From Holosporales bacterium (lineage in GTDB: Bacteria; Pseudomonadota; Alphaproteobacteria; Holosporales; Holosporaceae): DNA of 64,000 nt. The stretch covers positions 1 through 64,000 of the forward strand of contig CANHKV010000004.1 of assembly GCA_947461445.1 (NCBI GenBank), in the 5' to 3' direction. The position numbers were made by a program, and so were the translations under genes. The notes under the pieces are model-generated. The model saw only the letters and a program-made list of their open reading frames with translations. It was not told the origin of the DNA and searched no databases. The first letter of the stretch is position 1; each line of letters begins with the position of its first letter. This document shows, piece after piece, positions 20,607 through 30,175 of this stretch.

Positions 20607-20839
20607 GCAGGAGACGTTTTTGATAGGCTGCGGGCATTTGGTCAAGGGATTTGGGGTCTGTAAAGCGGGGAGCATGGGGTTAGAAAGAAAATGATCGCGG
20701 CAATGATTTTGTAAAAATCTAAAAGAGATCGCGTCAGAGGCACCATAAAAAACAGCAACAAACAGGCCCAGAATTCATATTATTTTATAAAAAAAGAGTT
20801 ATGATAAACCGTCATTCATAATCATTGTAAACCACCATA

Positions 20840-21796
20840 ATGTTAATTCCACTTTTTTCATTGATTGCTGTCTTCGTATTAGTCGTTATGCTTTGTATCG
20901 TTGTGGCATCCTATATCATCGTTCCCCAACAATCGGTACACATTATTGAACGGTTTGGAAAATTTCAAACCCTATGTTCTGCTGGATTGCATTTTAAAAT
21001 TCCAGTGGTGGACAAATGTGCAGGTATGGTCAGTTTGCGTTTGATGCAATTGGACATCAAGGTGGAAACCAAGACCTTAGACGATGTTTTTGTGGATATT
21101 ACCACATCCGTTCAATATCGGGTTTTGCCGCATAAAGTGTTTGATGCGTTTTATACGCTGGATGATCCAGAAAAGCAAATCACGGCCTTTGTATTTGATG
21201 TGGTGCGTTCTCGGGTTCCCAAAATTAGGCTAGACGATGTATTTTCCACCAAAGATGACATCGCCCTTTCGGTGCGCGATGAATTAAAAGAGGTCATGAA
21301 TAATTTTGGGTACGACATTACGCAAACATTGGTCACGGATATTATGCCGGACGCCAAAGTCAAAGCCGCCATGAATGAAATTAACGAGGCCCAAAGGTTA
21401 CGCATTGCCGCCAATGAGCGTGGTGAAGCTGAAAAAATCCTAAAGGTCAAACAGGCCGAGGCCGAAGCCGAAAGCAAAGCATTGCACGGAAAAGGGATTT
21501 CTTGGCAACGCAAAGCCATTATGGATGGATTAAAAGAGTCTCTTTGCGATTTTCAGGCCCAGATCCCAGGTGCCGATCACGAAGCCATTATGCACTTGAT
21601 TTTAATGACTCAATATTTTGACACCCTGAAAGAAATGGGGATGGGTGGAAAAATGAATACCATTATGGTGCCCTATTCCCCAGGCAGTGTTTCAGATATC
21701 GGTCAACAATTAAAAGAAGCCATGGTGTTTGGAAAAAATTTACCCACAATGGATGGTTCAAAGGACGCCACCACCACACATGGGAAAAAAGGTTGA
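20840..21796 (+). CDS. SPFH/stomatin-like membrane protein (HIR type)
   Basis: SPFH proteins form ring-shaped oligomers on membranes and control proteases or membrane order. The protein has an N-terminal membrane helix (residues 3-28), an SPFH/Band 7 domain (about 29-210; VPQQSVHIIERFGKF, then the LQYRV-like SVQYRVLPHKVFDAFY), and a charged, Ala/Glu-rich coiled segment (ANERGEAEKILKVKQAEAEAES). It resembles the plant hypersensitive-induced-reaction and bacterial stomatin branch more than HflK/HflC. No NfeD protease partner is next to it. An AT-rich stretch with a TATGAT-like box lies just upstream. Confidence 0.88.
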   Translation: MLIPLFSLIAVFVLVVMLCIVVASYIIVPQQSVHIIERFGKFQTLCSAGLHFKIPVVDKCAGMVSLRLMQLDIKVETKTLDDVFVDITTSVQYRVLPHKVFDAFYTLDDPEKQITAFVFDVVRSRVPKIRLDDVFSTKDDIALSVRDELKEVMNNFGYDITQTLVTDIMPDAKVKAAMNEINEAQRLRIAANERGEAEKILKVKQAEAEAESKALHGKGISWQRKAIMDGLKESLCDFQAQIPGADHEAIMHLILMTQYFDTLKEMGMGGKMNTIMVPYSPGSVSDIGQQLKEAMVFGKNLPTMDGSKDATTTHGKKG

Positions 21797-21866
21797 GGAC
21801 GCAGAGGTTTTCTGACACAATAACATCAGATCTTGTTTTTGGTTCGTCCAAAATAATTGATACACC

Positions 21867-22883
21867 ATGTCATTACTAAAAAAATCCATGATTTTTACGG
21901 ATATTCATCGGGCGATACACCATCTTTTAAACAGAGAAGTTGTGGCGTTGCCCACAGAAACGGTCTATGGATTGGCGGGTCTGGGGTATGATGGACAGGC
22001 TGTTGAACATATTTATGCGTTAAAAAATCGCCCCCAGCATAATCCATTGATTATGCATTACGCGTGTTTAGAAGACACCACGACTGACGTGGTTTGGACG
22101 CCGTGGGCCCAGCATTTGGCTGCGGCATGTTGGCCTGGCCCGTTAACATTGGTTCTGTCCTTGGCACGCACATCACGCATTCCTCTGGCTGCAACGGGTG
22201 GATTAAATTCAGCGGCCATTCGCGTGCCATCACACCCCATGATGCAAACCATTTTAAGGGCTTTGCCTGGCCCATTGGCAGCACCCAGCGCCAATTTATC
22301 GGGTCAACTCAGCCCCACCACCGCGGCGCACGTGGCCAAAGATTTGGATGTACCAATTTTAGACGGTGGGCCGTGTATTTATGGCCTAGAGTCTACTATT
22401 GTGGATGGCCGCACGTGGCCCATCAATATATTGCGTCCTGGCGCCCTGTCCGTGGAATACATCAGTACTCTGTTGTTGGGATTTCAGGAACCCCCCATGG
22501 TTTCCGATTGTGCCCTTGGAAAAAGGGATTTCATCACCATACCTTCTTCTCCCGGCATTAAAGTATTATGTCCTGGCCAGTTGTTGGCGCATTATGCCCC
22601 TAAAAAACCGCTGCGTTTAAATGCGACTCATATAGAAGAGGGCGAAGGTCTGTTGGCTTTTGGTTCGCCACTGTTGGGCGCCGATGTGTGCGTACAACTC
22701 AGTGCAGAGGGTAATGTTTCCCAAGCTGCGGCCAATTTATTTGCAGCCTTACACCAATTGGATCAAAGCCCATGCGAGGCAATCGCCGTTATGCCCATCC
22801 CCCAAACGGGTATAGGATGCGCCATTAATGATCGATTGTCCCGTGCCTGTGCAGCATTTGGCCCTGGAAACATGGCCGTGTAA
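21867..22883 (+). CDS. Threonylcarbamoyl-AMP synthase, Sua5 type
   Basis: It makes threonylcarbamoyl-AMP from threonine, bicarbonate and ATP for the t6A37 tRNA modification. At 338 residues it is the long Sua5 form: a YrdC domain (residues about 10-200; PTETVYGLAG, KNRPQHNPLI, RVPSHP, PSANLSGQLSPTTA) followed by the C-terminal Sua5 domain (about 230-335) with the linker PSSPGIKVLCPGQLLAHYAPKKPL. The shorter TsaC form would lack the second domain. Monocistronic by spacing. Confidence 0.93.
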   Translation: MSLLKKSMIFTDIHRAIHHLLNREVVALPTETVYGLAGLGYDGQAVEHIYALKNRPQHNPLIMHYACLEDTTTDVVWTPWAQHLAAACWPGPLTLVLSLARTSRIPLAATGGLNSAAIRVPSHPMMQTILRALPGPLAAPSANLSGQLSPTTAAHVAKDLDVPILDGGPCIYGLESTIVDGRTWPINILRPGALSVEYISTLLLGFQEPPMVSDCALGKRDFITIPSSPGIKVLCPGQLLAHYAPKKPLRLNATHIEEGEGLLAFGSPLLGADVCVQLSAEGNVSQAAANLFAALHQLDQSPCEAIAVMPIPQTGIGCAINDRLSRACAAFGPGNMAV

Positions 22884-23105
22884 TGTAAAGAATTTTCATC
22901 GTTACGCCTGGCCTATTGGATAGGTCATGCTGTTTGGATGGAATCTGTTGGATGGGGTGTGGGCCCATCTCAACATCCGGTTTAATGAATGGGGGGTTGG
23001 CGCGCCCCATTGGTTCTGCATATGGTGACGACGGATAGAGTGGTCGTTACACGCTGACTCTATCCCCCCCCCTCATCTTTTGGGCTATGGGCAGGCCCCA
23101 TGGGG

Positions 23106-23792
23106 TTACAATGAGAATGCGTTTATGAATTCTTGCATAATGTTTTGCATTTCACTCTCTATACGCTGTTCTTCATTCTGCTGTGGGTCTTTTTTCCTCA
23201 GAGATTCCTGCTGTCTATTCATTTGATCCCTGGCTTTTTGTGCCATTTTCTTGGCGCGTTCTTCCTGTTTAGCAGCTTTTCTTGCGGCCCCTTCGTTGTA
23301 TTGTCTGTGGGCATCATGATTTTCATCAAGGGCCCAGCCCCTTTGATCCAGTACAATATTGCCTTGGTCATCTTGATATGTGCTGCATTTTTCCTCACAA
23401 TGGCCATTTTGTCTATCTTTATTCAGCTTTTTAAGCCATTTTTTCAATTTTTTGCGTCCACAACATTTAGGATTTTTTAACTTTTCTGTTGTGGTCTGCG
23501 TTGTTACGTTTGTCTGACCATCTTTGGTACGCTCTTCTCTGATTTTTGTGGTTTTTACACCATCTTTTATGGTCACTTCTTTTGTTTGTGTTACCAATTC
23601 ATCACCAAACTGATAGGTTTGGGATTGCACCTGTTTTGATTCGCCAGAGGCCTCTTGTGAGGACACACTGTTTAACATTTCTGATGACGTGCCAGATGAC
23701 TGAATCCATATGTGTGATTCTGCCGATGCCGTTATGGCCAATGCACCGAATAAAACGGTGGCAAGGGTTAGTTGCAATGTTCTTTTTTTCAT
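23106..23792 (-). CDS. Exported charged protein with a Cys cluster, unknown function
   Basis: No family recognised. The 228-residue product has a textbook Sec signal peptide (MKKRTLQLTLATVLFGALAITASA, cleaved near residue 24) and an AAAAAGGA ribosome site. The mature part is Gln/Lys/Glu-rich. Residues 45-105 look like beta-strand-forming Thr/Lys-rich sequence (VTIKDGVKTTKIREERTKDG). A cluster of Cys (KCCGRKK and CEEKC) lies at about 109-136, and a strongly charged, probably helical tail (AARKAAKQEERAKKMAQKAR) covers about 165-228. It is likely periplasmic or secreted. It is a single-gene unit. Confidence 0.7.
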   Translation of the reverse strand: MKKRTLQLTLATVLFGALAITASAESHIWIQSSGTSSEMLNSVSSQEASGESKQVQSQTYQFGDELVTQTKEVTIKDGVKTTKIREERTKDGQTNVTTQTTTEKLKNPKCCGRKKLKKWLKKLNKDRQNGHCEEKCSTYQDDQGNIVLDQRGWALDENHDAHRQYNEGAARKAAKQEERAKKMAQKARDQMNRQQESLRKKDPQQNEEQRIESEMQNIMQEFINAFSL

Positions 23793-24018
23793 ATATTCCT
23801 TTTTTTGTTTTATTTAAAATAATTATGACAAAAAAATAGTTAAAAAAGAGTAAAAATTGTTTTTTTATTAACGATGGCCTGATCTGCAATCCTCATACCC
23901 AGACCTAGCCATAGGTGGCGTCTCAGTGGGCCCAATCAAAAAAAGGCAGCATATTCTATCTTTTATGGAAAAAAACATGCTAGAATAAAAATAACGAGCA
24001 TATTATATTTTTACTACA

Positions 24019-25785
24019 GTGGTTACTCCTTCTTATCCATTTAAGAAAATTTTAGAAAATCCACAAGGACTGTCTTTTGTTCCTTTAGGAGGAAGCGGGG
24101 AAATTGGAATGAATGCCAATTTCTATTGTTGCGATGGCCAATGGCTGATGGTCGACAATGGCATTACATTTTCCCGCAGCCCAGACATGGTTTTAATGAC
24201 CGACATTCGCCATTTCGTAGAGAGTGTGGACCTGAGCAAGCTCCAAGGGCTTTTTGTCACCCATGCCCATGAAGACCATGTGGGTGCCGTTGCGTATCTT
24301 TGGGGATATTTAAAATGCCCTCTGTATGCCACCCCCTTTACGTCCTATATTTTGGGTGAAAAATTAAAAGAATTGAACTTAAAGGTTCAAATTAATGAAA
24401 TTCCTCTGCTCAGCAGAACCCAAGTGGGCAATTTTAACATTGAATTTGTATCGCTGACCCACTCTATTCCAGAACCAAATGCCTTGATGATTCGCACGCC
24501 GTACGGCAATGTTTTTCACACGGGTGACTGGAAAATCGATCCAAAACCGTTGATTGGTAAGGCCATTGACACACAGCGCATGATTGAGTTGGGGCAAGAA
24601 GGTGTTTTGGCACTGGTATGCGATTCGACCAATGTGTTCGAAGAGGGGGTTTCCGGATCCGAGGGGGATGTGGAAAATGCCATTTATGATGTGGTGGCCT
24701 CTTGCAAAGGACGGGTGGTTATTTCCTGTTTTTCATCGAATTTGGCGCGTATTCACAGTTGTTACAAGGCTGCTGTTGCCACGCACCGCAAAGTATGCTT
24801 GGTGGGCAGATCCTTACAGCGTATGGTCGATGCCGCCAGACATTGCAGATATTTTGATGATTCTTTTCAATTTATTGCGGTGGAAGAAGTCAAAAACCAC
24901 ACCCCCGCATCCGTTATGATTTTAACCACAGGCAGCCAAGCCGAACCACGCGCAGCCCTGACACGCATGTCCAACAAAGATCATCCTTTTGTGACTTTGG
25001 GCGAACATGATACCGTCATTTTTTCATCTCGGGTCATTCCGGGAAATCAAGAAGCCATTGCAGCCCTGCAAAACCGTTTAACCTTGCAAAATGTTAAAAT
25101 GATCACGTACAAAGAGGGTTTGCATGTATCAGGACATCCTTGTCGCGATGAACTGGCCCAAATGTATGAGTGGTTAAAACCTCAAATTGTTGTTCCCGTG
25201 CACGGAGAAGCCATTCACCTGAAAGAACATGCGGCCTTTGCCCTTTCCCAAAGGGTGCCGTCTGCCATTGTTCCAAAAAATGGAAACATTTACCATCTTT
25301 CTCCTGGACCTGTCCGACTATTAGGTGATGTTCCCACAGGCAGATTGGCTCTGGATGGGCGGCGGTTGGTGGAATACACTGGCCCTGTGGTTACTCAGAG
25401 AAAAGAGCTTCTGGATCGGGGATCCTTATTTGTTTTTGTGGTATTGTCCAGTGCAAATCGAAAGATTTTATCGCGCACAGTAATGTCTCACGGGGTTTTC
25501 GAGTACGAAGAAGAGAGAGATGCCGTGGAAAGTCAAATTAAAAATCTGATTACAGAGGTGTATACCGAGGCCATTAATCAGGGAGATTTGAAAAAAAGAA
25601 CCAAAAAAGGAGCAAAGGAGTCCCTTTCCATCCCTGTTACACAGACTGAAGGGGGCATCATTGCGCCACCTGCTTCAAAATCTTCTGCACCCACCCATAT
25701 CACTGCGGCACGACGCATCCGTAACTTGTTTTATAAAAAATGGGGTGTTCAACCTGTGGTCAGAGTGCATAGCGTTTGGGTCTAA
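24019..25785 (+). CDS. rnj: Ribonuclease J
   Basis: It is a metallo-beta-lactamase-fold RNase with endo- and 5'-exonuclease activity, used in RNA decay and rRNA maturation. The 588 residues start from GTG 24019. The metal site is THAHEDHVGA (His82, His84, Asp86, His87), with further ligands in LTHSIPE and FHTGDWKIDP. The beta-CASP domain contains GSQAEPRAAL and CSGHP-like VSGHPCRDEL. The C-terminal domain (about 470-588) is slightly longer than usual, with a Lys-rich linker. No strong ribosome site is seen at the chosen start. Confidence 0.94.
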   Translation: MVTPSYPFKKILENPQGLSFVPLGGSGEIGMNANFYCCDGQWLMVDNGITFSRSPDMVLMTDIRHFVESVDLSKLQGLFVTHAHEDHVGAVAYLWGYLKCPLYATPFTSYILGEKLKELNLKVQINEIPLLSRTQVGNFNIEFVSLTHSIPEPNALMIRTPYGNVFHTGDWKIDPKPLIGKAIDTQRMIELGQEGVLALVCDSTNVFEEGVSGSEGDVENAIYDVVASCKGRVVISCFSSNLARIHSCYKAAVATHRKVCLVGRSLQRMVDAARHCRYFDDSFQFIAVEEVKNHTPASVMILTTGSQAEPRAALTRMSNKDHPFVTLGEHDTVIFSSRVIPGNQEAIAALQNRLTLQNVKMITYKEGLHVSGHPCRDELAQMYEWLKPQIVVPVHGEAIHLKEHAAFALSQRVPSAIVPKNGNIYHLSPGPVRLLGDVPTGRLALDGRRLVEYTGPVVTQRKELLDRGSLFVFVVLSSANRKILSRTVMSHGVFEYEEERDAVESQIKNLITEVYTEAINQGDLKKRTKKGAKESLSIPVTQTEGGIIAPPASKSSAPTHITAARRIRNLFYKKWGVQPVVRVHSVWV

Positions 25786-26078
25786 GCACCTGACTTTAAG
25801 GATTCCATTGCCCATTTTTCTCTGCTGGACCTAAAGACCAGGTGATCAATCGGTGTATTCGTTTGAATGCGGGAATGGGGTTGGGCTGATGGGATGGCAC
25901 CAGAGTCTAAATCTTACCCCCATACAACAGTGTTGGGGGAGCTGGGAGAGATGAGCATTTTCTTTCCTCTTGTTTGATGCCCAGGAGTTCTTCCACCTCT
26001 TGGGGGTCAATATGTTAATTTTTTTCAAAGACTTGGCTGTGCTTTTCACAATTTTTCTGTTATTGCAAACCAGTCAAT
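25786..26078. other. Gene-free stretch after rnj with a short coding-like fragment
   Basis: No intact gene. On the minus strand, about 25905-25985, a short frame reads DPQEVEELLGIKQEERK and stops soon after; it looks like decayed coding sequence, perhaps of the same lost gene that continues to the right. No promoter or terminator could be supported here. Confidence 0.4.
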
Positions 26079-26640
26079 TCAGAATGATACATCCCTGTCA
26101 CTTGTCCTAATGGTGTATTGCATATATGGGGTTAAACCATTGATCCGAACCACAGGTAAACCTAATTTTTTAAATGCTGATTGTGGAAAACAAATCATTT
26201 GGTACATGGTCTGCACGTCATTTGTAAAAAGTGCATTTCCATTCAAATCATCATGAACTTTTTATCACTTTAAGAATACTCATTCGTTGCCTTTAACATC
26301 CACCCAAAAATGTGTGACATAACGAAATTTTATGCAATTAGACTGCTTTTTATTTTTTTTAATCAGATGGCCTTCAAAATAAGCTCTAATATACCATTAG
26401 TTCACTCAAAATTACAGAAAATTCTTAAAATTTTGTTGTTATAACATGTGATGGTTTTTTATTAATATGATCGTTGACTGTATAACAAATGTGCAGTGTT
26501 TCAAAAAACGTGTTTACAGGTTTGTATGTGTCCTAATTTTTCTCTTTTACAAAATCATACGTCATTAGAATAAGATGTTTTGATATTATTTTAACAAGCA
26601 TGGCCATGTGAATGGTATACGTTTTACACAATCAACAGTG
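26079..26640 (-). pseudogene. Decayed gene of unknown family
   Basis: Read on the minus strand from about 26640, protein-like sequence is interrupted by stops and at least one frame change. Segments in order: AMLVKIISKHLILMTYDFVK, stop, DTYKPVNTFFETLHICYTVN and on to a second stop, then a frame shift near 26385. It continues with YFEGHLIKKNKKQSN and KFRYVTHFWVDVKGNE, three stops between about 26262 and 26282, and KVHDDLNGNALFTNDVQ ... AFKKLGLPVVRINGLTPYMQ up to a stop at 26079-26081. The regular amino-acid texture argues for a real former gene. I cannot name it. Confidence 0.6.
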
Positions 26641-26792
26641 CCAGTGTAAAACCAATTTGAATAAACCACAAAAGCCAGGCTGTTATCCACCATCCAACAT
26701 TAAAATGCAAGAGCACACAACAGCCCATGCGCTCTGGACAAAGGGTTAAAAAAGCCATAGAATTTTATCATCTATTTTGCATGCCATATTTA

Positions 26793-27386
26793 ATGATTGT
26801 TCAATGTCGACCGTGCAAAATGCGTTATCATTTAGACGACAGCGTTCTGGGATCCAAGGGTTGTCAAGTACGATGCACGGCATGCGGCCATATTTGGTAT
26901 CAATCGGCACCAGAATCCAAAAATATGCTGATCACTGTACCGCAAGAGTCGGGTAAAGAACAACGCGGATTTTCCATTGGAACAAGACGCATTCTTGAAT
27001 TTTTTTTATTATGCATTGTGGGGATAAGTTCTTTTTATCTGGGCAGACAGAGTCTGTATACTTTGGGGCCATGGGTAGATGGGTGGACAGAGTTAATGTT
27101 GAATCACAAAAAAAGCCTAAAACTGGAGCTGACGTCTTTTGCATTTCAAAGTACGGATGAAGGAAAAATGGTTTGCCGCGGGTCTATACGAAACCTGTCG
27201 GATAAAACCATCGTTTCACCCAAAATACAGCTTTTTTTATGTGAATTCGATTCATCAGGCAAGAAGACAACGTTAAAAAGAGACCATGTTCTAGAAAACA
27301 TTCAAATTCTGTCTGGTCAATCCCAAACGTTTTCTCTTGAATTTCCCCAATCCAATTGCTCCTCTATTACCGCCAGCATTTCCTAA
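26793..27386 (+). CDS. MJ0042-type zinc-ribbon membrane protein
   Basis: The protein opens with a zinc ribbon of the MJ0042 type (IVQCRPCKMRYHLDD ... QVRCTACGHIWYQ, four Cys), common at the start of alphaproteobacterial membrane proteins. One hydrophobic helix follows (about residues 72-93; EFFLLCIVGISSFYLG), and then a C-terminal domain (about 110-197) like the DUF3426 region, a beta-rich fold. I chose ATG 26793 because the zinc ribbon normally begins the protein; ATG 26781 is four codons earlier and equally possible. The role is unknown; relatives often lie near ftsE/ftsX or ribosome genes, not seen here. Confidence 0.75.
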   Translation: MIVQCRPCKMRYHLDDSVLGSKGCQVRCTACGHIWYQSAPESKNMLITVPQESGKEQRGFSIGTRRILEFFLLCIVGISSFYLGRQSLYTLGPWVDGWTELMLNHKKSLKLELTSFAFQSTDEGKMVCRGSIRNLSDKTIVSPKIQLFLCEFDSSGKKTTLKRDHVLENIQILSGQSQTFSLEFPQSNCSSITASIS

Positions 27387-27682
27387 ACCTTTTTTTTCCC
27401 TGATGTATACACTGTTTTTGGAATAGGCCAACCCCCTATACCCCATAACGCTATGAAACAGATTCCAGAGGAATGCATGTTATCTGTGAAATCCTGTGAT
27501 GTGCACTCTCGGTGTACAGCCGCTGATGCCACAGCCTAACACACATGCCGAGCAGAAGTTCACAATCTTGGGATACACATGGGCTATGCTTGATAAAACG
27601 CTCCGTGATGTATCCATTAGATTGAATATTAGGTGTATTAGCCCGCGCATTTTATTTGCGAACACCCATTAAAAAAGCAGAT

Positions 27683-28927
27683 TTATTTTAATCTATTTTT
27701 TTTATAATGACTGATCCCAATAAAAAACATTAAAACAATGCCAATGGTGGCTGCCAAAGGAATCGTACCCAATGCCGTAATATAGGTGGATTCTGAAACC
27801 AAGTTGGATTCGCCTGTTTTACCAGAATCCATAATCATACCAACAAGTGGGTGAAACACAGATCCCCCAAACATATTCCAAGAATTTAAAAAGGCAACGG
27901 TAACCCCCATCAATACAGGCCTCACCATTTCACTGCCCGCAGATAATAAATTCGTCTGATATGCTGAAAATCCTCCCATCATGAACAACGTTATGGCCAC
28001 TCCCCACCAAGATGGGGCCCAGTGCATAAATAAAACCAGAAAACACAAGACAATGCCCAGCCCACACAGATTAATCAGAGCATAATCCCCAATCTTTTTT
28101 CCAATCCATGGTGTAACGGGTGAAGCTGCAATCAGACCAATAAATATAAACGAGACCAGCTCTAGGGCTCTGGTTTTTTCAAATCCAAAATAATCCACCA
28201 GATACCGCTCTCCCCACAAATCAGCAAACCCTTCTAAAGGGCCAACCAGCAACAGGTTTACAGCACCCAAAATCCAAATGGTTGGGGAATAAATCAGTTC
28301 TTTCAAGTGGGAAATGCTTAACTTTTCATTGTTTTCATGATTGTTTTCAGGTGAGCGTACAGATAAAAAAACCGCCAATGCCAACAATGCTCCAACCCCG
28401 ATAATGCCAAAGGCCACCGTGTCTACGCCATATTTTTTGACCAAAAGATAGGTAGGACCCCCACCATAGACGGCACCCAAAATGCCAAACCCAATAGAAA
28501 TGCCCAATAATTTAGAATAGGTTTTACGATCAAACCATTGAGAAATGATCTTGGAAACCCCCAAAAAACCACCAGCAGAACCTATGCCAATAAAAAATCG
28601 AGCACCCGCAGCCACCATCCAATTGTCTGTCATCGTAAAAACGAGAAAAGCCACACTAAGCAAAGCAATCAAACCAGAAATCACATATCGGGGCTGGAAA
28701 CGATCCAACATCATGGCCACAGGAATTTGCATCCCTGCATACCCACAATAATACAGCGCACTGATGTACCCAAAACATTGCCAATCAATGGACAATTGTC
28801 CCCTGATATGGTCTGCATTTTGCCCCAGCCAAAGTCTGGGGATAAATTGGAACATAAAAAAGATGCTGGGGATAATCCACATCGTCAGACTTTTTAACGA
28901 ATAGGTGTTACGAAAATCTTTTGTCAT
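27683..28927 (-). CDS. MFS transporter
   Basis: A 414-residue major facilitator with about 12 membrane helices. The loop between helices 2 and 3 reads MMLDRFQPRYVI (a loose form of the MFS signature G-x-x-x-D-R-x-x-R). Helix 4 begins with ARFFIGIGSAGGFLGVSK, as in organic-anion and phosphate-linked carriers (ACS/Pht-like). It resembles the amino-acid or metabolite carriers that are abundant in intracellular bacteria, but the substrate cannot be assigned. An AAAAAGGGGGAGC ribosome site sits just upstream of the ATG. Single gene; 296 nt of sequence without a clear gene separate it from the zinc-ribbon gene. Confidence 0.85.
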   Translation of the reverse strand: MTKDFRNTYSLKSLTMWIIPSIFFMFQFIPRLWLGQNADHIRGQLSIDWQCFGYISALYYCGYAGMQIPVAMMLDRFQPRYVISGLIALLSVAFLVFTMTDNWMVAAGARFFIGIGSAGGFLGVSKIISQWFDRKTYSKLLGISIGFGILGAVYGGGPTYLLVKKYGVDTVAFGIIGVGALLALAVFLSVRSPENNHENNEKLSISHLKELIYSPTIWILGAVNLLLVGPLEGFADLWGERYLVDYFGFEKTRALELVSFIFIGLIAASPVTPWIGKKIGDYALINLCGLGIVLCFLVLFMHWAPSWWGVAITLFMMGGFSAYQTNLLSAGSEMVRPVLMGVTVAFLNSWNMFGGSVFHPLVGMIMDSGKTGESNLVSESTYITALGTIPLAATIGIVLMFFIGISHYKKNRLK

Positions 28928-29173
28928 AGCTCCCCCTTTTTAAATGTTTATATTGGGATTTGAAACCTAAAAAACGGGCTTTTCATAAAAAGAAAAAACC
29001 ATTTTCAATACTATACAAAAAAGAGGCAATGGTCAATCTTGTTCTGTGGTTTTTCCAAACATTCAACCTATGGGTATGGCTGGACGCGTGTACTGTCTTT
29101 TCTGCCAGACAACCCCATCAGAACTACCCCACCATACAAAATAAATAGGGCAATAGGACCATAGATAAAAAAT

Positions 29174-30157
29174 CTAACATTCCTTTGTTTCCCAACGTAA
29201 AAAGCAAATGGAAATCCCCACAATCAAGGCGCCCCCTATATAGGACCAAAAGGTTGGCGTTTCACCCAAAAACACATATCCTGCAGGAATCATCAGGCAT
29301 AACCGCGCATACTCTAATGGCGCGACAAAGGAGGCTTTTGCCACTTGATAGGCGCGCAGCAAAGTGTATTGTATACAAGCACCAATGCTGCCTAAAATGG
29401 CCAGCAATTGCCACTGATATACCCCCAGATTGATCGTATGCCATTGGGGATCGGCGTATAGAATGGCACTGAACGCCATCAAAGGAACAACAATGCCGTA
29501 AACCATGCTGGATTGAGGGTGAATGGATCGTGTGGTTAACCATTTTGACAAAATAGATGCTGTGGCGGCCAATATGTTTCCCAAAACCCCCCATAGGACG
29601 TAACAACTCCATGATGTATGGATGGCATCGCTTAGTAAAATCACAACGCCACAATACCCAACGGCCAGAGCAATCATGCGCTTTGAATCCACAGATTCCT
29701 GTAAAAAAATCCGAGCCAAAACCATGGTAAATAGAGCGCTGCTGGCACCAATCAATGCGGCAAAATGACTGGGTAAATGCCGATATGCCGTATACGAGCA
29801 CAACATGGCGCCAGCAATAATAACGCCACGAATGCCTTGCACCACCCAAAACATCTTCAAGTTGTTCCATCTTAAAAAGGGAATAACCAACAGCAAGGCA
29901 AATAGACACCTGCCCCAAACCAACCACATGACAGGCAATTCTTGTCGAAATACTTTGTTCAAAATCATGACAGCCACAAAACTGATATTGGAACACATGG
30001 CCCATAAAAAACCCCGAAAAGCAGGTTTTTTCCACACCTCAGCACCGCAAATCCGTTGGATAAAACGGCCAAAAAATCGACCACGCGGTGATAAAGTCAT
30101 GCATTTTCCCATGTCGGTGTGTTTCTTATTGTTCTGCCTATTACTGGCGCACAGCAT
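29174..30157 (-). CDS. EamA/DMT-family transporter
   Basis: A drug/metabolite transporter of 10 helices built from two EamA repeats: residues about 45-175, beginning AFRGFLWAMCSNISFVAV, and about 185-325. The closest type I can suggest is the group containing the Rickettsia S-adenosylmethionine carrier and other alphaproteobacterial EamA permeases, but this is inference. The coordinates use ATG 30157, 18 nt after the pgsA stop; in-frame ATGs at 30112 and 30100 would remove a polar leader and are equally plausible. It is probably cotranscribed with pgsA upstream. Confidence 0.83.
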   Translation of the reverse strand: MLCASNRQNNKKHTDMGKCMTLSPRGRFFGRFIQRICGAEVWKKPAFRGFLWAMCSNISFVAVMILNKVFRQELPVMWLVWGRCLFALLLVIPFLRWNNLKMFWVVQGIRGVIIAGAMLCSYTAYRHLPSHFAALIGASSALFTMVLARIFLQESVDSKRMIALAVGYCGVVILLSDAIHTSWSCYVLWGVLGNILAATASILSKWLTTRSIHPQSSMVYGIVVPLMAFSAILYADPQWHTINLGVYQWQLLAILGSIGACIQYTLLRAYQVAKASFVAPLEYARLCLMIPAGYVFLGETPTFWSYIGGALIVGISICFLRWETKEC

Positions 30158-30175
30158 TCTTGATCACCACAGTTT

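Noticed and set aside
27480-27665. Open frames on both strands in the 296-nt gap before the MFS gene
   Set aside because: Both strands are open over about 55-60 codons, but neither has a ribosome site or family features; could be a remnant but not supportable.
28960-29148. 62-codon plus-strand frame between two minus-strand carriers
   Set aside because: Lys-rich AT sequence without a ribosome site; probably the leader region of the MFS gene.
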